Part shown: piece after piece, positions 36,889 through 48,600 of the stretch
How positions within the stretch are numbered: the stretch's first letter is position 1
Layout: each line of letters begins with the position of its first letter
Assembly (NCBI GenBank): GCA_015852425.1
Contig: JAAAIG010000200.1
Coordinates: 1 to 50,199 of the forward strand
Direction: 5' to 3'
DNA length: 50,199 nucleotides
Origin: Gryganskiella cystojenkinii
Lineage: Eukaryota > Mortierellomycota > Mortierellomycetes > Mortierellales > Mortierellaceae
Translations under genes and position numbers: made by a program
Notes under the pieces: model-generated
Databases searched by the model: none
Told to the model about the DNA's origin: nothing
The model's input: only the letters and a program-made list of their open reading frames with translations

Positions 36889-38021
36889 CGTTGACGAAGG
36901 GCTGATGGTCGAAATTGAGAGAGCTCTCAAATGATGCAAAAGAGGGGGAAAGAAAAATTGCAACTGGGCGTCACTTGTGGTTCGGCTTTGATTGCTTCTT
37001 TCTTGTCGGTTGCGAAATAAAAATAAAAAAAAAGAGAAGGGGTGAAAGAGTTGTGCCAGTGACCCGATATTTTCAGGCACAAGGGCTTAGGATTGCCACT
37101 AACAGATGGTAGGGGTAAGCAGCAGAAGAGACGATCGTGTAAAAACGTGAACGTGCCCAAAGAAATGAAAAAGGGAGTGAAGGTCGAAAAAGTAAGAACG
37201 TAAAAAGGAGGTCAACAGCGTTAAGTTTCTCGCTCTGTATGAGTATGGTGGGTCAAGTGGGAGCTTGTCTAAGACACGGCACGTCAATGGAGAGAATTGT
37301 GTAGTCAGGTCTGTGGAGATGAGGAATGGAATGAAAGACAAAAATGGTGGGTGCCCACAGGAATGACAATTGGCTAAGTGGCCAGGAGGAAGAGGAAGGG
37401 CAAATGGAAGAGAAGAGAAAGACAGGCCCAAAGAGACCCTTCGTTTTTCCAGAGCTCTTCGTTCATTCAAACGACGGGTGCTCTAAACCAAAACGAAAAA
37501 GAGTGCCTAATCGCAAGAAGGTTCATGGTCCCTTCTCTGTCGGACATTGCAAGGGTCACCGCGCACAACAGGGGTTTGATGCGTCCATCGTCCTGTGGCT
37601 CTCCCTATCTCGTTTTCCCTTCACACTGCAGCCTTTGGGCTGTCTCTCTTGGACCTCTTTCTTGGCAAAGAAATTGCTCTCGTGAGTTCTTTTGGGATGG
37701 TTGGCAACCAGGATCTTGGATTTTCATTCAACTTCGAGACGAAAAAAAAAAGAACGGAGGCCCCGGTCCGGGATAGAACTGAAAAAGGCAACTTGAAGAA
37801 CAAAAGGGTCCTCAACGATCCCGAATCCTTCTGAAAATCATTAAATTAAATTTGAGAGTTCGACCAAAGAAAAAGCGACGCTTATTTTCAATCGTTGTTG
37901 TTCCTTCACATCGTGAAGAGTTGGAGAGAGGGAGGGAGACAGGTATATCTACAAGGGGAGTGGATGAATATATAAATATATACAAAATGGACTCTAAACA
38001 AGAGATGATAACAGTCTAGTC
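36889..38021. promoter_or_regulatory. Upstream region of the chitin synthase gene and 3' flank of PHO89
   Basis: The 1.13 kb hold the chitin synthase promoter and leader (reading leftward) and the 3' end of the phosphate transporter gene. On the reverse strand the ~250 bp before the chitin synthase start are rich in pyrimidines. No conserved frame, repeat or RNA gene is visible. Confidence 0.35.
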
Positions 38022-39832
38022 TTATGCTTTGTGAGGAGAGTTGATGATCAACGCAAACAATAGCCCGGAGACCAAACCAGCAGCAGGCAGTGTAAAGATC
38101 CAAGAGGACGCGACCAAGCCCAGCATTCTCCAGTTGATCGACTTGCGACCTCCACCACCCACCAGTCCCACGGAAGTGGTTGCACCCGTGATACAATGGG
38201 TGGTCGAGACTGGCATCCCCAATTTGGAACAAGTCAAGACTGTCAGAGAAGTACCCAGCGAGACCGAGAAGCCACGACTCGGAGAAATAAATGTAATTTT
38301 GTTACCCAACGTCGCCATGACTTTGTATCCGTACGTCAACAGACCAATGTCGATCGCAATACCACCATAGGCCAAGATCCAGGTCGGGATCGGGGCTTTT
38401 CCTGTGATATCGACCCCACCGTTCTTCCAGATATAGTAAATGGTCGTCAGAGGACCGATCGCGTTCGCTACATCATTGGAGCCATGTGCAAATGAGGCAA
38501 AGCAAGATGTCAGGACTTGCAACGTACAAAAGAGCAACTCAGTCTTGGCATCATATCGGGTCGAGTTGTCGTGGATCTGGGTAATCTCTTCCGTATTCTT
38601 GTTAATATCCTGGTCCATGCCATGGGTCACTCGGGCCTTGAACGCATTGAACAGCTTGCGACCTCGAGTCGGTCCCTTGGTATCGTCCAAGGCTGCAAGA
38701 CCACTGTTGACCTCGCCATGGGGTTCTTCATGAGCAGCAAAGGCCTCTTCCATCGTCTTGATCTTCAAACCGTGGGGCGAGAGAGGTGTGTCTGAAGGAT
38801 CGGCAGTAGAGCCTTTTTCAGATCCCGAGGATGCAAACTTAGGATGAGTAGGACCTGCTTGAGGAGCGGGTGCCACTCGGGTCTTGACAAAGGGGATGTA
38901 GAGGCAGTGATACCATTTGAGATTTTCGCCAGTCTCAATCTTGCGACGGAGGTAAGGGCGCATCATGAAGAAACACCACAAGAAAACAGCGCCAGCAGTG
39001 CCAAATGAGATGCCGAGAATGACACCGATAGGCATCTGGGAGAGACTGAGCCCGGGCGATCCCTTGAAGATGATGTAAAAGACGTTGATAAATATGGTGA
39101 TGGCAAAGTAGAACGGGATAGCGGTCAACCCACGCTGGAGAGAGTTCTCATGCTCCAGAATCAAGAACTTTGTGATGAGAAAGATGGCCATTGTTACCTA
39201 TTTTTTCAGAGTATATAAATAGAAGTATTGAAGGAGTGTCAGACGGTCAGTGCCGTTGTTTTTTTCCATTGTTACCAAGGGCTTAAAATGGGTTTTGGTC
39301 GTCGTGAGAGAAAGAAGAGTGGGTCTTTCTACCAATAAGAAAATGGGAGCTTTTTGCCACTTACTAGACCAGCACAGATAGGCGAGATGAGCCAACTGCT
39401 GACAATCTTGCCAATCTCAACCCATTGAACAGCACTGGCACCCTTGAAAGCAATACCGACACCGGTGATAGCACCGACGATCGCATGCGTGGTCGAGACA
39501 GGCCAGCCTCTTGAAGAAGCAAAGAGAACCCAGGAGGAGGAACCAACCAACGAGCAAACCATTCCCAAGAGCAAAATCTCGGGTTGAGACGCAAACAATT
39601 CGACATCGATCAAACCACCCTTGATCGTGTCCGCAGTCGCGGATCCCATCAAAAATGCACCCAGAAACTCACAGACAGAGGCGATCAAGACGGCTTGTTT
39701 GAGATTCAAAGCCTTGGATCCGACAGCAGCCGAGAAACTGTTACTGACATCGTTGGCACCAATACCGTACGAGTCTAAAAAGGCAAATATCATGCCCAGT
39801 GCAAATAGAAATGTGTATTCGTGCGGATACAT
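38022..39832 (-). CDS. PHO89: Sodium/phosphate symporter, PiT family
   Basis: Two exons (39832-39365 and 39197-38022) encode 547 residues. The two PiT signatures are present, one per half: GANDVSNSFSAAVGSKALNL near the N-terminus and HGSNDVANAIGPL in the second half. The related repeats GWPVSTTHAIVGAITGVG and GMPVSTTHCITGATTSVG are also there. About a dozen membrane segments are separated by a long hydrophilic cytosolic loop (about residues 250-370, ending near the LFNAFKARVTHGMD region). Yeast Pho89 imports phosphate with Na+ at the plasma membrane at neutral to alkaline pH and is induced by phosphate starvation. The start MYPHEYTFLFALGMIFAFLD matches the family; the longer upstream frame is leader. 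The joining intron (167 bp) falls in phase 0 after GL|VTMAIF. Confidence 0.95.
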
Positions 39833-40125
39833 TATGTCGAAGAAGAAGAAGGGAGTGGGAAACAAGAGAGAGAGTATGAATGTGTTTATATATGATCTAC
39901 GAAAAAAAAAACGAATCGAAAAAAAAATTGCATCGACGGACTGAAACGTAGAATCTGGTAGTGGTGAGTAGGGGACACCAGGATCCACCCCAACCAGAAA
40001 TGACTTAAAGTGAGACACCAAAAATCGGGACAAATAACGCGTCTTTTTGGTAAGCTTGGGCATACACGTGCGGGGTTCCGGTGGAGGACGATCAGACAAT
40101 CATCCGTTTCTTTTATTTTACGAGA

Positions 40126-42464
40126 TCAAATGGCTTTGATCTTGGCCTCGGATAGCATCTGGTTAGGCGTCAGGTTGGCCATTTCATCAATAAACGCGGC
40201 TCTGAAAGTACCAGGTCCATGAACATCCTCCCGACCACCAGCATGTTCTCCTGCAAGGTTGATGGCAAGAATACTAACAAAAAAACAAGAAAAAAAAGAG
40301 AGAGAGAGGGTGACGATGAAAGAAAGAACGACGTAATTAGCATAATCGAGTTTAGAAAATAGACAAATTCAAAAAGGGTGTTGCCTCTTTCCCTCTTACG
40401 CTACAACTAAATATCTAGCCAAACAACAATAATTCTCTTACCCTGCAATGGCAGCAGCAAAGTGATCCTTGGGTGAGATGGCAGCAAAAGAAGCGATCGC
40501 GGAAGCGACCATGCAACCCGATCCAGTAATACGACCCTGGTAAGCATGACCATTCTCGATTGCCACAGTCCTATATCCATCAGAGACATAATCGACAATG
40601 CCAGTCATGGCGACAACACAGTCTATTCGTTCCCCACACGTAAAGAAGAATTGTTGTCAGCTACGCACATCGTAGATGGTCATCAAAACTCAAGGCTTTC
40701 GACGATCTCTTTTTGTTCACTACTTACTCTCACGCCTGGCAACGGCCTGGACAACAGCGGCAGGGTTTGCGAATCCATTACCCAGACTATCAACACCACG
40801 CATAGCAATACTTTCGGTGTCACAACCAATGAGACCAGCGACGGTCGAGATCTCGCCAGCGTTTCCCTTGATGATATCCACATGCATGGCATTCAGGATT
40901 TTGCGAGTCGTCTCCTTTCGAAGCGTCGTCGCACCAGCACCAACGGGATCAAATATCACAGGTTTTGACTGTCTGTTAGCGTGCTTTCCTGTGATTCAAA
41001 AAAACCAAAGAAAAAACGAAGACAGTGTGTTCATAAGTTATCAAGTCCCTTTGGCTTGTCCACATCGTTCCATGTTACTCGTGCTACTTCTCTTTTCTCC
41101 TTACCAGCCTCATACATGCAGTCAACAAAGGAATCTGTCAAGGTTCCAATGTTCAGGACCACAGACGACACCACGTTTGAGAGATCCTCGGCCTCGACTG
41201 CGGAAGGGGCCATGATGGGTGACCCACCGAGGGCCAGAGTTGCGTTCGCGGTGTCATTCATCACTACATAGTTCGAAATGTGATGTGTCAATGGCGACTT
41301 TTCCCTCAAGGTCGAAAGCAACTGAGGAAGCGACTTCAACACCTCGTCCACACTGGCTCGCTCTGCAATTTCACCCCGAATCTTTTTCGACGCAATTTCG
41401 AATCCAGTCTTGAATTCTGACAAAAGCTGCTCCGACGCAACCTTGGCATCCTTCGCACCGACAATCCCAGTCACGACCGCGATACCGTCCAGGACACGAC
41501 CGTTCGCACCAGCAGAGTGAACAACAGTCCGTCGAGTGTTGTCATGTTTGATCCCTCCAATGACCACAGTCTTCAACTCATGATCCGCAGGAAGGGTCTC
41601 AAGAATAGTACGGACACCGATCGGTCCCAGTGTTCTTTTGGGAGATTTGGTCTGGGTCATGAAGCAGGTACCAATCCCGATATAATCTGCGCCATCCTCA
41701 AGAGCCTTCTTGGCCTCTTCGGGTGTGCCCGTTGAGATACCGAGGATCTTGTTGGGTCCAAGGATTTTTCGGGCTTGAACACAAGAGATATCGTCCTGTC
41801 CCACATGAGCACCTTCCGCATCGATCGCCAACGCGACCTCGAGGTTGTCGTTGATCAACAGGGGGATGTTGTACTAAGTTTTTTATAGCCCAAAAATAGC
41901 AACATGAAGAACCGCAGTTAGTCTTTTGAGTCGAATGTGTTCAAGACATTGTGATTGCTTTCACATATTCCCACGATCAAGACGGTTTCTCAGTCCTGTT
42001 TCTTTTTCGAAGGCAGGGTCTTTTCTTCTGCATAAGCATATCCAAGCTCTCTTTCTGCATCCAAGAGAATAAAGACTGCCTTCATGAACGGACCCTGGCT
42101 CTTATCCAGTCTTGATCTCTTTTTTTGACATCCAGCCCGAAAAAATAACTGTAGAAAAAATTATTTTCGTGTTCAGCAGACCAAGATGGTGCTTTGTGAT
42201 GACTCAAGAGCATCCTGTATCCGCTTCGTGTTGATGTGTTGCTATTGTTGTGGTCGTTGTAAGGGATACCTTCTTAGTGACCTCGTGGACTTTACGAGCC
42301 AGCTCGATAAAGGCCTGCGTGTCCAAGTCCTTCTCACGCAGCTGGACCAAGGTAACACCTCCGAGAATCGAGTCCTCAACAGACTGAATCAGGGTCCTGG
42401 AAGGGTGGTTCAGACCTGAGTCTGTGACAAGATAGAGCGAGTAATCAACCACAGGCTTGGACAT
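40126..42464 (-). CDS. THI6: Bifunctional thiamine-phosphate synthase / hydroxyethylthiazole kinase
   Basis: Five exons (42464-42270, 41873-41105, 40988-40728, 40622-40442, 40273-40126) encode 517 residues. Residues 1 to about 225 are the ThiE/TenI synthase: LYLVTDS, TLVQLREKDLD, LLINDNLEVALAIDAEGAHV, HVGQDD, GIGTCFMTQTK and VVIGGI. The rest is the ThiM kinase: NYVVMNDTANATLALGGSPI, KPVIFDPVGAGATTLR, IIKGNAGEI and GRITGSGCMVASAIASF. The synthase joins HMP-pyrophosphate and thiazole phosphate to thiamine monophosphate; the kinase recycles thiazole alcohol. Fungal THI6 proteins have this fusion and similar length. The gene is divergent from THI20, whose product makes the HMP-pyrophosphate substrate. 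Intron 1 is 396 bp, long for this gene, with a weak donor (GTATCC); if retained, translation stops after 21 extra codons. The start ATGAGCAAGCC is the first Met of the conserved domain. A motif cluster in intron 1 is described separately. Confidence 0.95.
41975..42117 (-). promoter_or_regulatory. Candidate structured (TPP-aptamer-like) element in THI6 intron 1
   Basis: Read on the reverse strand, a 9-nt arm GATCAAGAC (42117-42109) is perfectly complementary to GTCTTGATC (41983-41975), enclosing about 125 nt. Directly at the 5' arm lies the hairpin CTGGATAAGAGCCAG (42109-42095), close to the conserved P5 hairpin of thiamine pyrophosphate riboswitches (CTGGATAAT-CCAG type). Directly before the 3' arm lies a small hairpin closed by CCTG/CAGG (42017-41995), then A, CTGAGA (41993-41988) and AACC, which resembles P3 followed by the universal CUGAGA and P2 strand. 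The order is not that of known TPP aptamers: P4-P5-like comes first. It could be a permuted aptamer, a decayed one, or chance. All motifs are seen; function is a hypothesis. Confidence 0.3.
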
Positions 42465-43098
42465 CGCTGTTGTGGTTACGGATGGAGGGTGGAAGGGGTG
42501 AATGGAAGGATACTGAGGGAAATGGAGAAGGAGAAAAGAAGAAAGAATGAAAATGAAACGAAATGAAAAAAAGGGTGGGGGGAATGAGATTCGTTTATTG
42601 TCAATTGTTTAAAGTTTTTGGGTTCAGCCCTGCCCTATCACTATCGCTCATTGACAGACATTCGAGTGTAATGAGAACTGGCCATGTTCCCCGACATGGC
42701 ATTTGATTGACATAGAGGTGGATCACTCTCGAGTCATCGTCGCTCCCACTTTTCTTACTTTTCTTGGCGGCAAAAAGATATCATGTCGATGAGAGAACCT
42801 CTTATGCGTTCTCTCCTTCTCCCCAAAAAGAACCGTCCTCCCGAATCAACCATCCCAAATTCAGACTCCTCCAACACGGTCTCTCGATAAAAAAAAAGAG
42901 CAAGAGCCACTGAGTCAATGTGTGGGAACTGGCGCTCCGCAGAGATCTCTCTTTTTCACTTCTTCACTCCATCCCTCACTTTTTGATTGATCGGCTGTTT
43001 GCACGCGTCATTACATTTCCACCTTCTTACTCAACATTACCACCCGTATCATTCCTCTCGATAACATTGAGGACCGTGGAAAACAGCAAAAAAATAAA
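42465..43098. promoter_or_regulatory. Divergent thiamine promoter with a perfect inverted repeat
   Basis: This 634-bp spacer separates the start codons of THI6 (minus) and THI20 (plus) and holds no gene. At 42681-42700 the arms GCCATGT and ACATGGC form a perfect 7-bp inverted repeat around TCCCCG. It lies about 220 bp from the THI6 start and about 400 bp from the THI20 start. A dyad placed between two co-functional genes is a plausible binding site for a shared regulator responding to thiamine. The ~200 bp upstream of THI20 are pyrimidine-rich. The binding role is inferred. Confidence 0.4.
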
Positions 43099-45381
43099 AT
43101 GAGCAACGACACATTCCCTCCTCATGTGCCATTCAAGGCTCTCACCATTGCAGGCAGTGACAGCGGCGGGTAAGGGGTGCCAAGTAAAAACAACATATTC
43201 TTTTCCTTTTCATTGTATACCAACTATACTCTCTCTCTAAAGCACCGGCTCACAGCCAGGTAGGCAAAAAAAACAAAAAAAACTCACAGACATGTTTTGT
43301 TATTTTCACCTGCCATGATTTAGTGGAGCTGGTATCCAGGCAGATCTGAAGACCTTCACCTCCTTGGAGACCTTTGGTACCTCTGTCATTACTTCGCTCA
43401 CGTCCCAGAACACCCTCAAGGTGGATGGCATTCATGCTGTCCCCGCTGACTTTGTCGCTCAACAACTGGAGGCTGTTCTCTCCGATATTGGCACCGGTGC
43501 CATCAAGACTGGTATATGAAGGACCCTTTCCTTTCTTTTTAACCAAAAAAGTGGGAAAAAAAAGATAGGCTGAACTAATGGAATTACTCCACACAACATG
43601 TTTTATAGGCATGCTCTGCAATGCCGAGATCATCGCTGCGATCAGCAAGACCCTTCGCAAATTCTATCCCGAGGGAACCTCGGTCCCCAACCTGGTCGTC
43701 GACCCCGTTATGATCGCTTCCTCAGGCGCTGCACTCTTGGACTCATCAGCGATTGTATCTCTCATCCAAGAAATCCTCCCTCTTTGCTTCATTCTCACGC
43801 CCAACGTTCCCGAGGCTGAATATATCCTATCCAAAGCGAAATTGGATTCCCCAAATTTTGTCCTTGCTTCTGAGGGTGGCAAGATTGACTCCTTGGAGGC
43901 GATGAAGGCCGCGGCCAAGGACCTGGCGCGTTTGGGATCCACGATCGTCTTGTTGAAGGGTGGCCATTTGCCGTTCTTTAAAGAGACTGGACTCGCTGTT
44001 CCCCACGAATTGCTCTCTTCACTTGATGAATCGTCCACCGCTGCTCAAGAGCTCGAGTTGATTGATTTGATCTGGGATTCTCGGACAGGAGAGTTTACAG
44101 AGCTCCGGAAAGAGTTCTTGCGGACCAGTAGCACCCATGGTACGGGATGCACACTCAGTGCTGCTATCGCTGCTTACTTGGCACATGGTTATGAAGGTAA
44201 ATTTTTTATTGACTTTTGACACAAGGAGAGAAGATAGATCGAAGTAAGGACATGGTCTAATCGATCCCGGCTTTTTTTTTCTCTCTTTATCGATTTAGCT
44301 CTCGATGCCATCGCCAAGGGTGCAGATTATGTCCAATCGGCCATTAGAGATGGGTTGACAGTGGGAGCCGGAAAGGGCTGCCTGAATCATTTCCATCATG
44401 TTGTACCACGATCCATCGAAAAGTAGGTTGGCTTTGTTCGTAACCTCGCCTCCGACTTCGTTCCTACACTAACCTTTCTATTTTTTATTTATTTTACCAG
44501 ACCCACTCGTTTTAACCCTCACCCTCTGACGAGCTATCTTTTAAGGGCCTGCGAGAAGGACTGGAAGGATTACACAGAACACGAGTTCGTACGCAGGATT
44601 GGGGATGGAACACTCCCGAAGGAAAGTTTTATTCATTACATGAAGCAGGATTACTTGTTCTTGCAGACGTATGCACGTGCACACGGTCTCGGTGCCTTCA
44701 AGGCCAAAACTATGGCAGAATCCCAGGCGTTTGCAGAGATTGTCGTTCATATCGCACACGAGTCCAAACTTCATATCGATGTAAGTTCACGAAAAACGGA
44801 GCAATATCTCGTCCTTGTAGATACGTACAACTGGCGGTCTTCTTTATTGATCATATGTTCTCTCTCTCTATAAGTACTGCGCCAAGTGGGGTATCACTTA
44901 CGAGGAAATGGTCAGAACCCCCGAGAGCATGGCGAACGTCGCGTACACGCGCTACGTTCTCGATATTGGTATGACTGGTGACCTTTTGGATCTCGGATTG
45001 GCGATCGCACCTTGTTTACTCGGCTACGGTCAGATCGGAAACCGTCTCTACAACGATCCCAAGACGGTCAAGGGTGATGCGAACCCTTACTGGGAATGGA
45101 TAAAGAACTATCATGATAGCGACTACCAGGGAGCTGTTACTCGTGGTATTGGTAAGTTCGTCATCGGTCTTCATTTTTTTATAAAAAAGTACAATATTTG
45201 CTCCGCAACGTATAATAACATGATCATTACTTTTTCTCCTTTGCGTTTTATAGCCAACTTGGAGCTTCAGGGAAAAATCCAGGAGCCATCGCAGTTCCGT
45301 TTGAAGCAACTAGAGGAGATCTTCAGGACCGCCACTAGGCTAGAAGCCTCGTTCTGGGAGATGGCTCTCCACCAGCATTAG
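43099..45381 (+). CDS. THI20: HMP/HMP-P kinase fused to TenA-type thiaminase II
   Basis: Seven exons (43099-43169, 43324-43511, 43609-44196, 44299-44422, 44501-44780, 44875-45151, 45254-45381) encode 551 residues. The N-terminal ~320 residues are ThiD-like: [57 protein letters not shown] and the anion-hole/catalytic [15 protein letters not shown]. The C-terminal ~225 residues are TenA-like: [32 protein letters not shown] with the presumed nucleophile Cys, and ASFWEMAL with the presumed catalytic Glu. The protein phosphorylates hydroxymethylpyrimidine twice to HMP-PP, and the TenA part salvages pyrimidine from degraded thiamine. Length equals that typical of yeast Thi20. Its product feeds THI6 next door. 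All intron phases fit. It converges with the kinase gene, 239 bp from stop to stop. Confidence 0.96.
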
Positions 45382-45620
45382 GGCAATCAACGGTATCTGC
45401 CAGGATCTCGAACTCCAAAAAAATCCAGCAAATACAATTTTACATTTTTTTTTATTTATTTATTGTTCTTCATTTTAATGCGAGGTTACTTTAACATGAT
45501 AGTTACTTCGTTGGATTATGTTTTTGACAAGCTGGTATTGCTTAATGTCTCGTAAGAAGTAAGAGACAGAGAGAAAGAGAAAGTAGGATCGAACGGTTTT
45601 CCTTAGCGATTGACAAGACC

Positions 45621-48600
45621 TTATCCATTGAGTTGTTCACTAAGACCCTTGACGAACAACCTATGGTTGAAAAAGACAACGTTTAGATGACTGCGCGCAC
45701 AGAGGTAGAAATATTACTGCAGTAACTGCAGTAAACAAAAGACAAATAAGCCAGGAGAGTTTTACCTTGACAGTCCAGGTATTTCTTGTTCCGCATTCTC
45801 AAATGCCCGCCGAAGGTCCTCAATCGCGAGACGTTCGCTCTCTCGCAGACACAGGCTATGAAGCTAACCAGTCAAAAAAAACAGGAAGGACAACGTGTTA
45901 GCTGTGCTTGTCGTGCTCACCAAATCTGGCATGTTCTTTAAAGAACCATCAATCACTTACATTAGTCAAGACGGGTCGAACAAACGTTTGATAAACTTTA
46001 TCTCTTGTCAAGTCGGTCGAGATAGGCCTCTCCTTGCTACGGGGATGATGTGGTGGATCATGAACCGCCAACCTCTCCACGTTTCGATGGTTTCCTGCAC
46101 CACCACCTCCTCCTTCATTCCTTACGGTGTCGTATCCCGAGTCACTTTGTTTCAATTTCTGCTTCGTTCATACACAGAGTAAAAGTTGGGGACCATCAGT
46201 ATGATGGACTGAAAAGTAATAGCCACAAAATCAAAAATCTCGGTATTTCTCTTTTCTTACCTCGCCGTTTTCATGAGCATGATGACTGCCATGACTATGA
46301 CCGTTGCTGTGGCCGTTGCTGTGGTGACCATTGCTATTGGCTTTTCCGTTGCTATGGTTACTACTGAGATATGCACTCCGCTGACTAGAGTTTGAGGAGG
46401 CCGATCTGGGTGGTCCTGGTGCAGGTGGTCGATTATCCGGAGAGACAGACAAGGAGGCCACCGCGGTGGTCACGGTTGCGATTGAAGAAGAGGAAGAAGA
46501 CGAGCTTGGTTTTTGTTGTTGTGCCACTGCCGCTGCAACGGATCCAGGGATACGTATCGTCGACGTTCCAAAGTCCCAGTCACCGTCTTGTGCATCCTCG
46601 TATCTACTGTGTTTATTTGATTGCAAAAATTTAAAAGAATGAAAGAAAGGTTAGGTCCAGAATGGCATCTACATTCATCTCTACTAGGCTTGAATAGTAA
46701 CTTACGTCTCATTTTCGTCATCAGATGATTCACTCTCTCGAGGCCCGCCTTCAGATATCCAGCGTTCGTGGTTCTCCAACAGTTCCGTGAGATAAGACGA
46801 CTTTTTGGCGGTCTTGATGAATCGATGCTTGGACAGCTCTTTAGCGGATGGCCGCTAATAAGCAAAGAAATCGTTGTTTTTAAAATAAAAAACCGTTATT
46901 TTCTCATCTTAGAGGAGGAATACACCTATCGTGGTCCATCTCGCACAAGTTGTTCTTACCAGAGCAGGATCCCGTTGCAAACAAAGTGCCACAAATTCCT
47001 TAAATGCCTTTGTGTAATTACCCTCGAGGACAGGCGGTGTATTCTTTGGAATTAGGAAGAGAACCTTCATGGGGTGCATGTCTGAGTAAGGTGGCTCCCC
47101 TTTGGCGAGTTCGATGGCAGTGATACCTAGGGACCAGATATCAGCCTTGTTGTCATATCCTGATTGCTTAATGACCTCGGGTGCCATCCAGAACTAAAAA
47201 TCGCCGTGGTGAAAAAAAGACGGATGACTCATTCGTTAGTTTACAGTTCATTGTATTTTTCATTTTGTGCTCTCCAGTTCTATGTGGTAGGTTGACTTAC
47301 TGGTGTGCCCACGAACGTGTTCTTCTTTGTCATTGTTGCTGTCAGCTATTTTAAGTGATTTGATCAGTTGGCAATCAGCTCGTTACAATCCATCACCCAT
47401 ATATTAACAACAACGAAAGTATCGATCAATCAGCTCTCTCTCCTTCAGACTCAAAAAACGTGAGACTCTTACCTGTCCCGATACTCCAAAGTCGGCGAGT
47501 TTGACCTCTCCGTCAGCCGTAAGCAAGACGTTGGCGGCTAATCGGTCGAGGAAAGAGAATATAATGGAGAGGCGTGTTAGGATTAGACCATGACAAAGGA
47601 GACTCCTTGATTTCTGAGTACGGTGTCACACATTCTCTTGCTCGGGGACCCGCGGAGCTGCAGCCCCTATCTTTTGTCTTTGTTTTACCTTTAATGTCTG
47701 TTTGGGTTCACGCACAATAGCAATCGCGAAACACCGCGCGTGACGCGTGCGAAAAAGAGAGACAAAGACTTTAGTGTTTTCTAATTTTTTTGCTTGCTTT
47801 CTCCACAGAGTAATCAAGTCATCGTGTCATCGAGTCATCGCCATCAAAAGTGTACAACAAAAAATTACCTCGATGGAGTTTTCCCTCGCCATGAAGATAT
47901 TCCAGGCCTTTCAGTAATTCTCTGCAGATAATGGCAATATAGTCTTCTTTGAACGATGCAGCCTTCATCTATGATCCAACAACAAAGCACAAAAACAAGT
48001 AACATTCGGTCAGGTGTGTGCAACCCCCCCTTGTACTCTTCTTTGTGCAACGTGGGATAACCCCCTTCTACTCTTTGCACTTTTGTGTTTTGGTGTAGTT
48101 GTTTTGATTTGGTTTCCTTACCAGATCAGAGCAAGACCCCCCAGAGCAGTATTCCATGATGATCCACAGGTGGGCGCCCTTCAAAAACGATGCAAAGTAT
48201 CTAGCCACGAGGACAAAAAGGAATCCATTGACGGTGAAGGTCGAGAAGGAGAGGAAGAAATCGGTTAGTAACGCTTCTCTAGGTTCGGGTATGATGATCA
48301 TTTTTATTCTCCCAATGGCTTGAATACTGCTCCCCTCAAAAATCCCGGTTCGGGATCATGAACAGTACTCTGGTAAACATCTGTCAATCCCCCTTTGGAC
48401 TTTATCTCACCTTGTTACATAAGGAGAATCCAGTTGGGAGAGGATGTTGATCTCCTGTTGAATGTCGTCAATCTCATCCTCGGCATTTTCAAGGTCAATG
48501 ATTTTGATGGCAACAGGCTTTTTCGTCCTTCGATCGATTCTAAAAGTAGCAATTGAAAAAAAAAAAAAAAATAGGGGGAGTGCGGAGGACGAGAGGGTAG

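Noticed and set aside
42465..43320. Standard TPP riboswitch in the THI20 leader or its first intron
   Set aside because: I found no CTGAGA followed by a CTGG...CCAG arm in the forward strand there; only the THI6 intron has related motifs.
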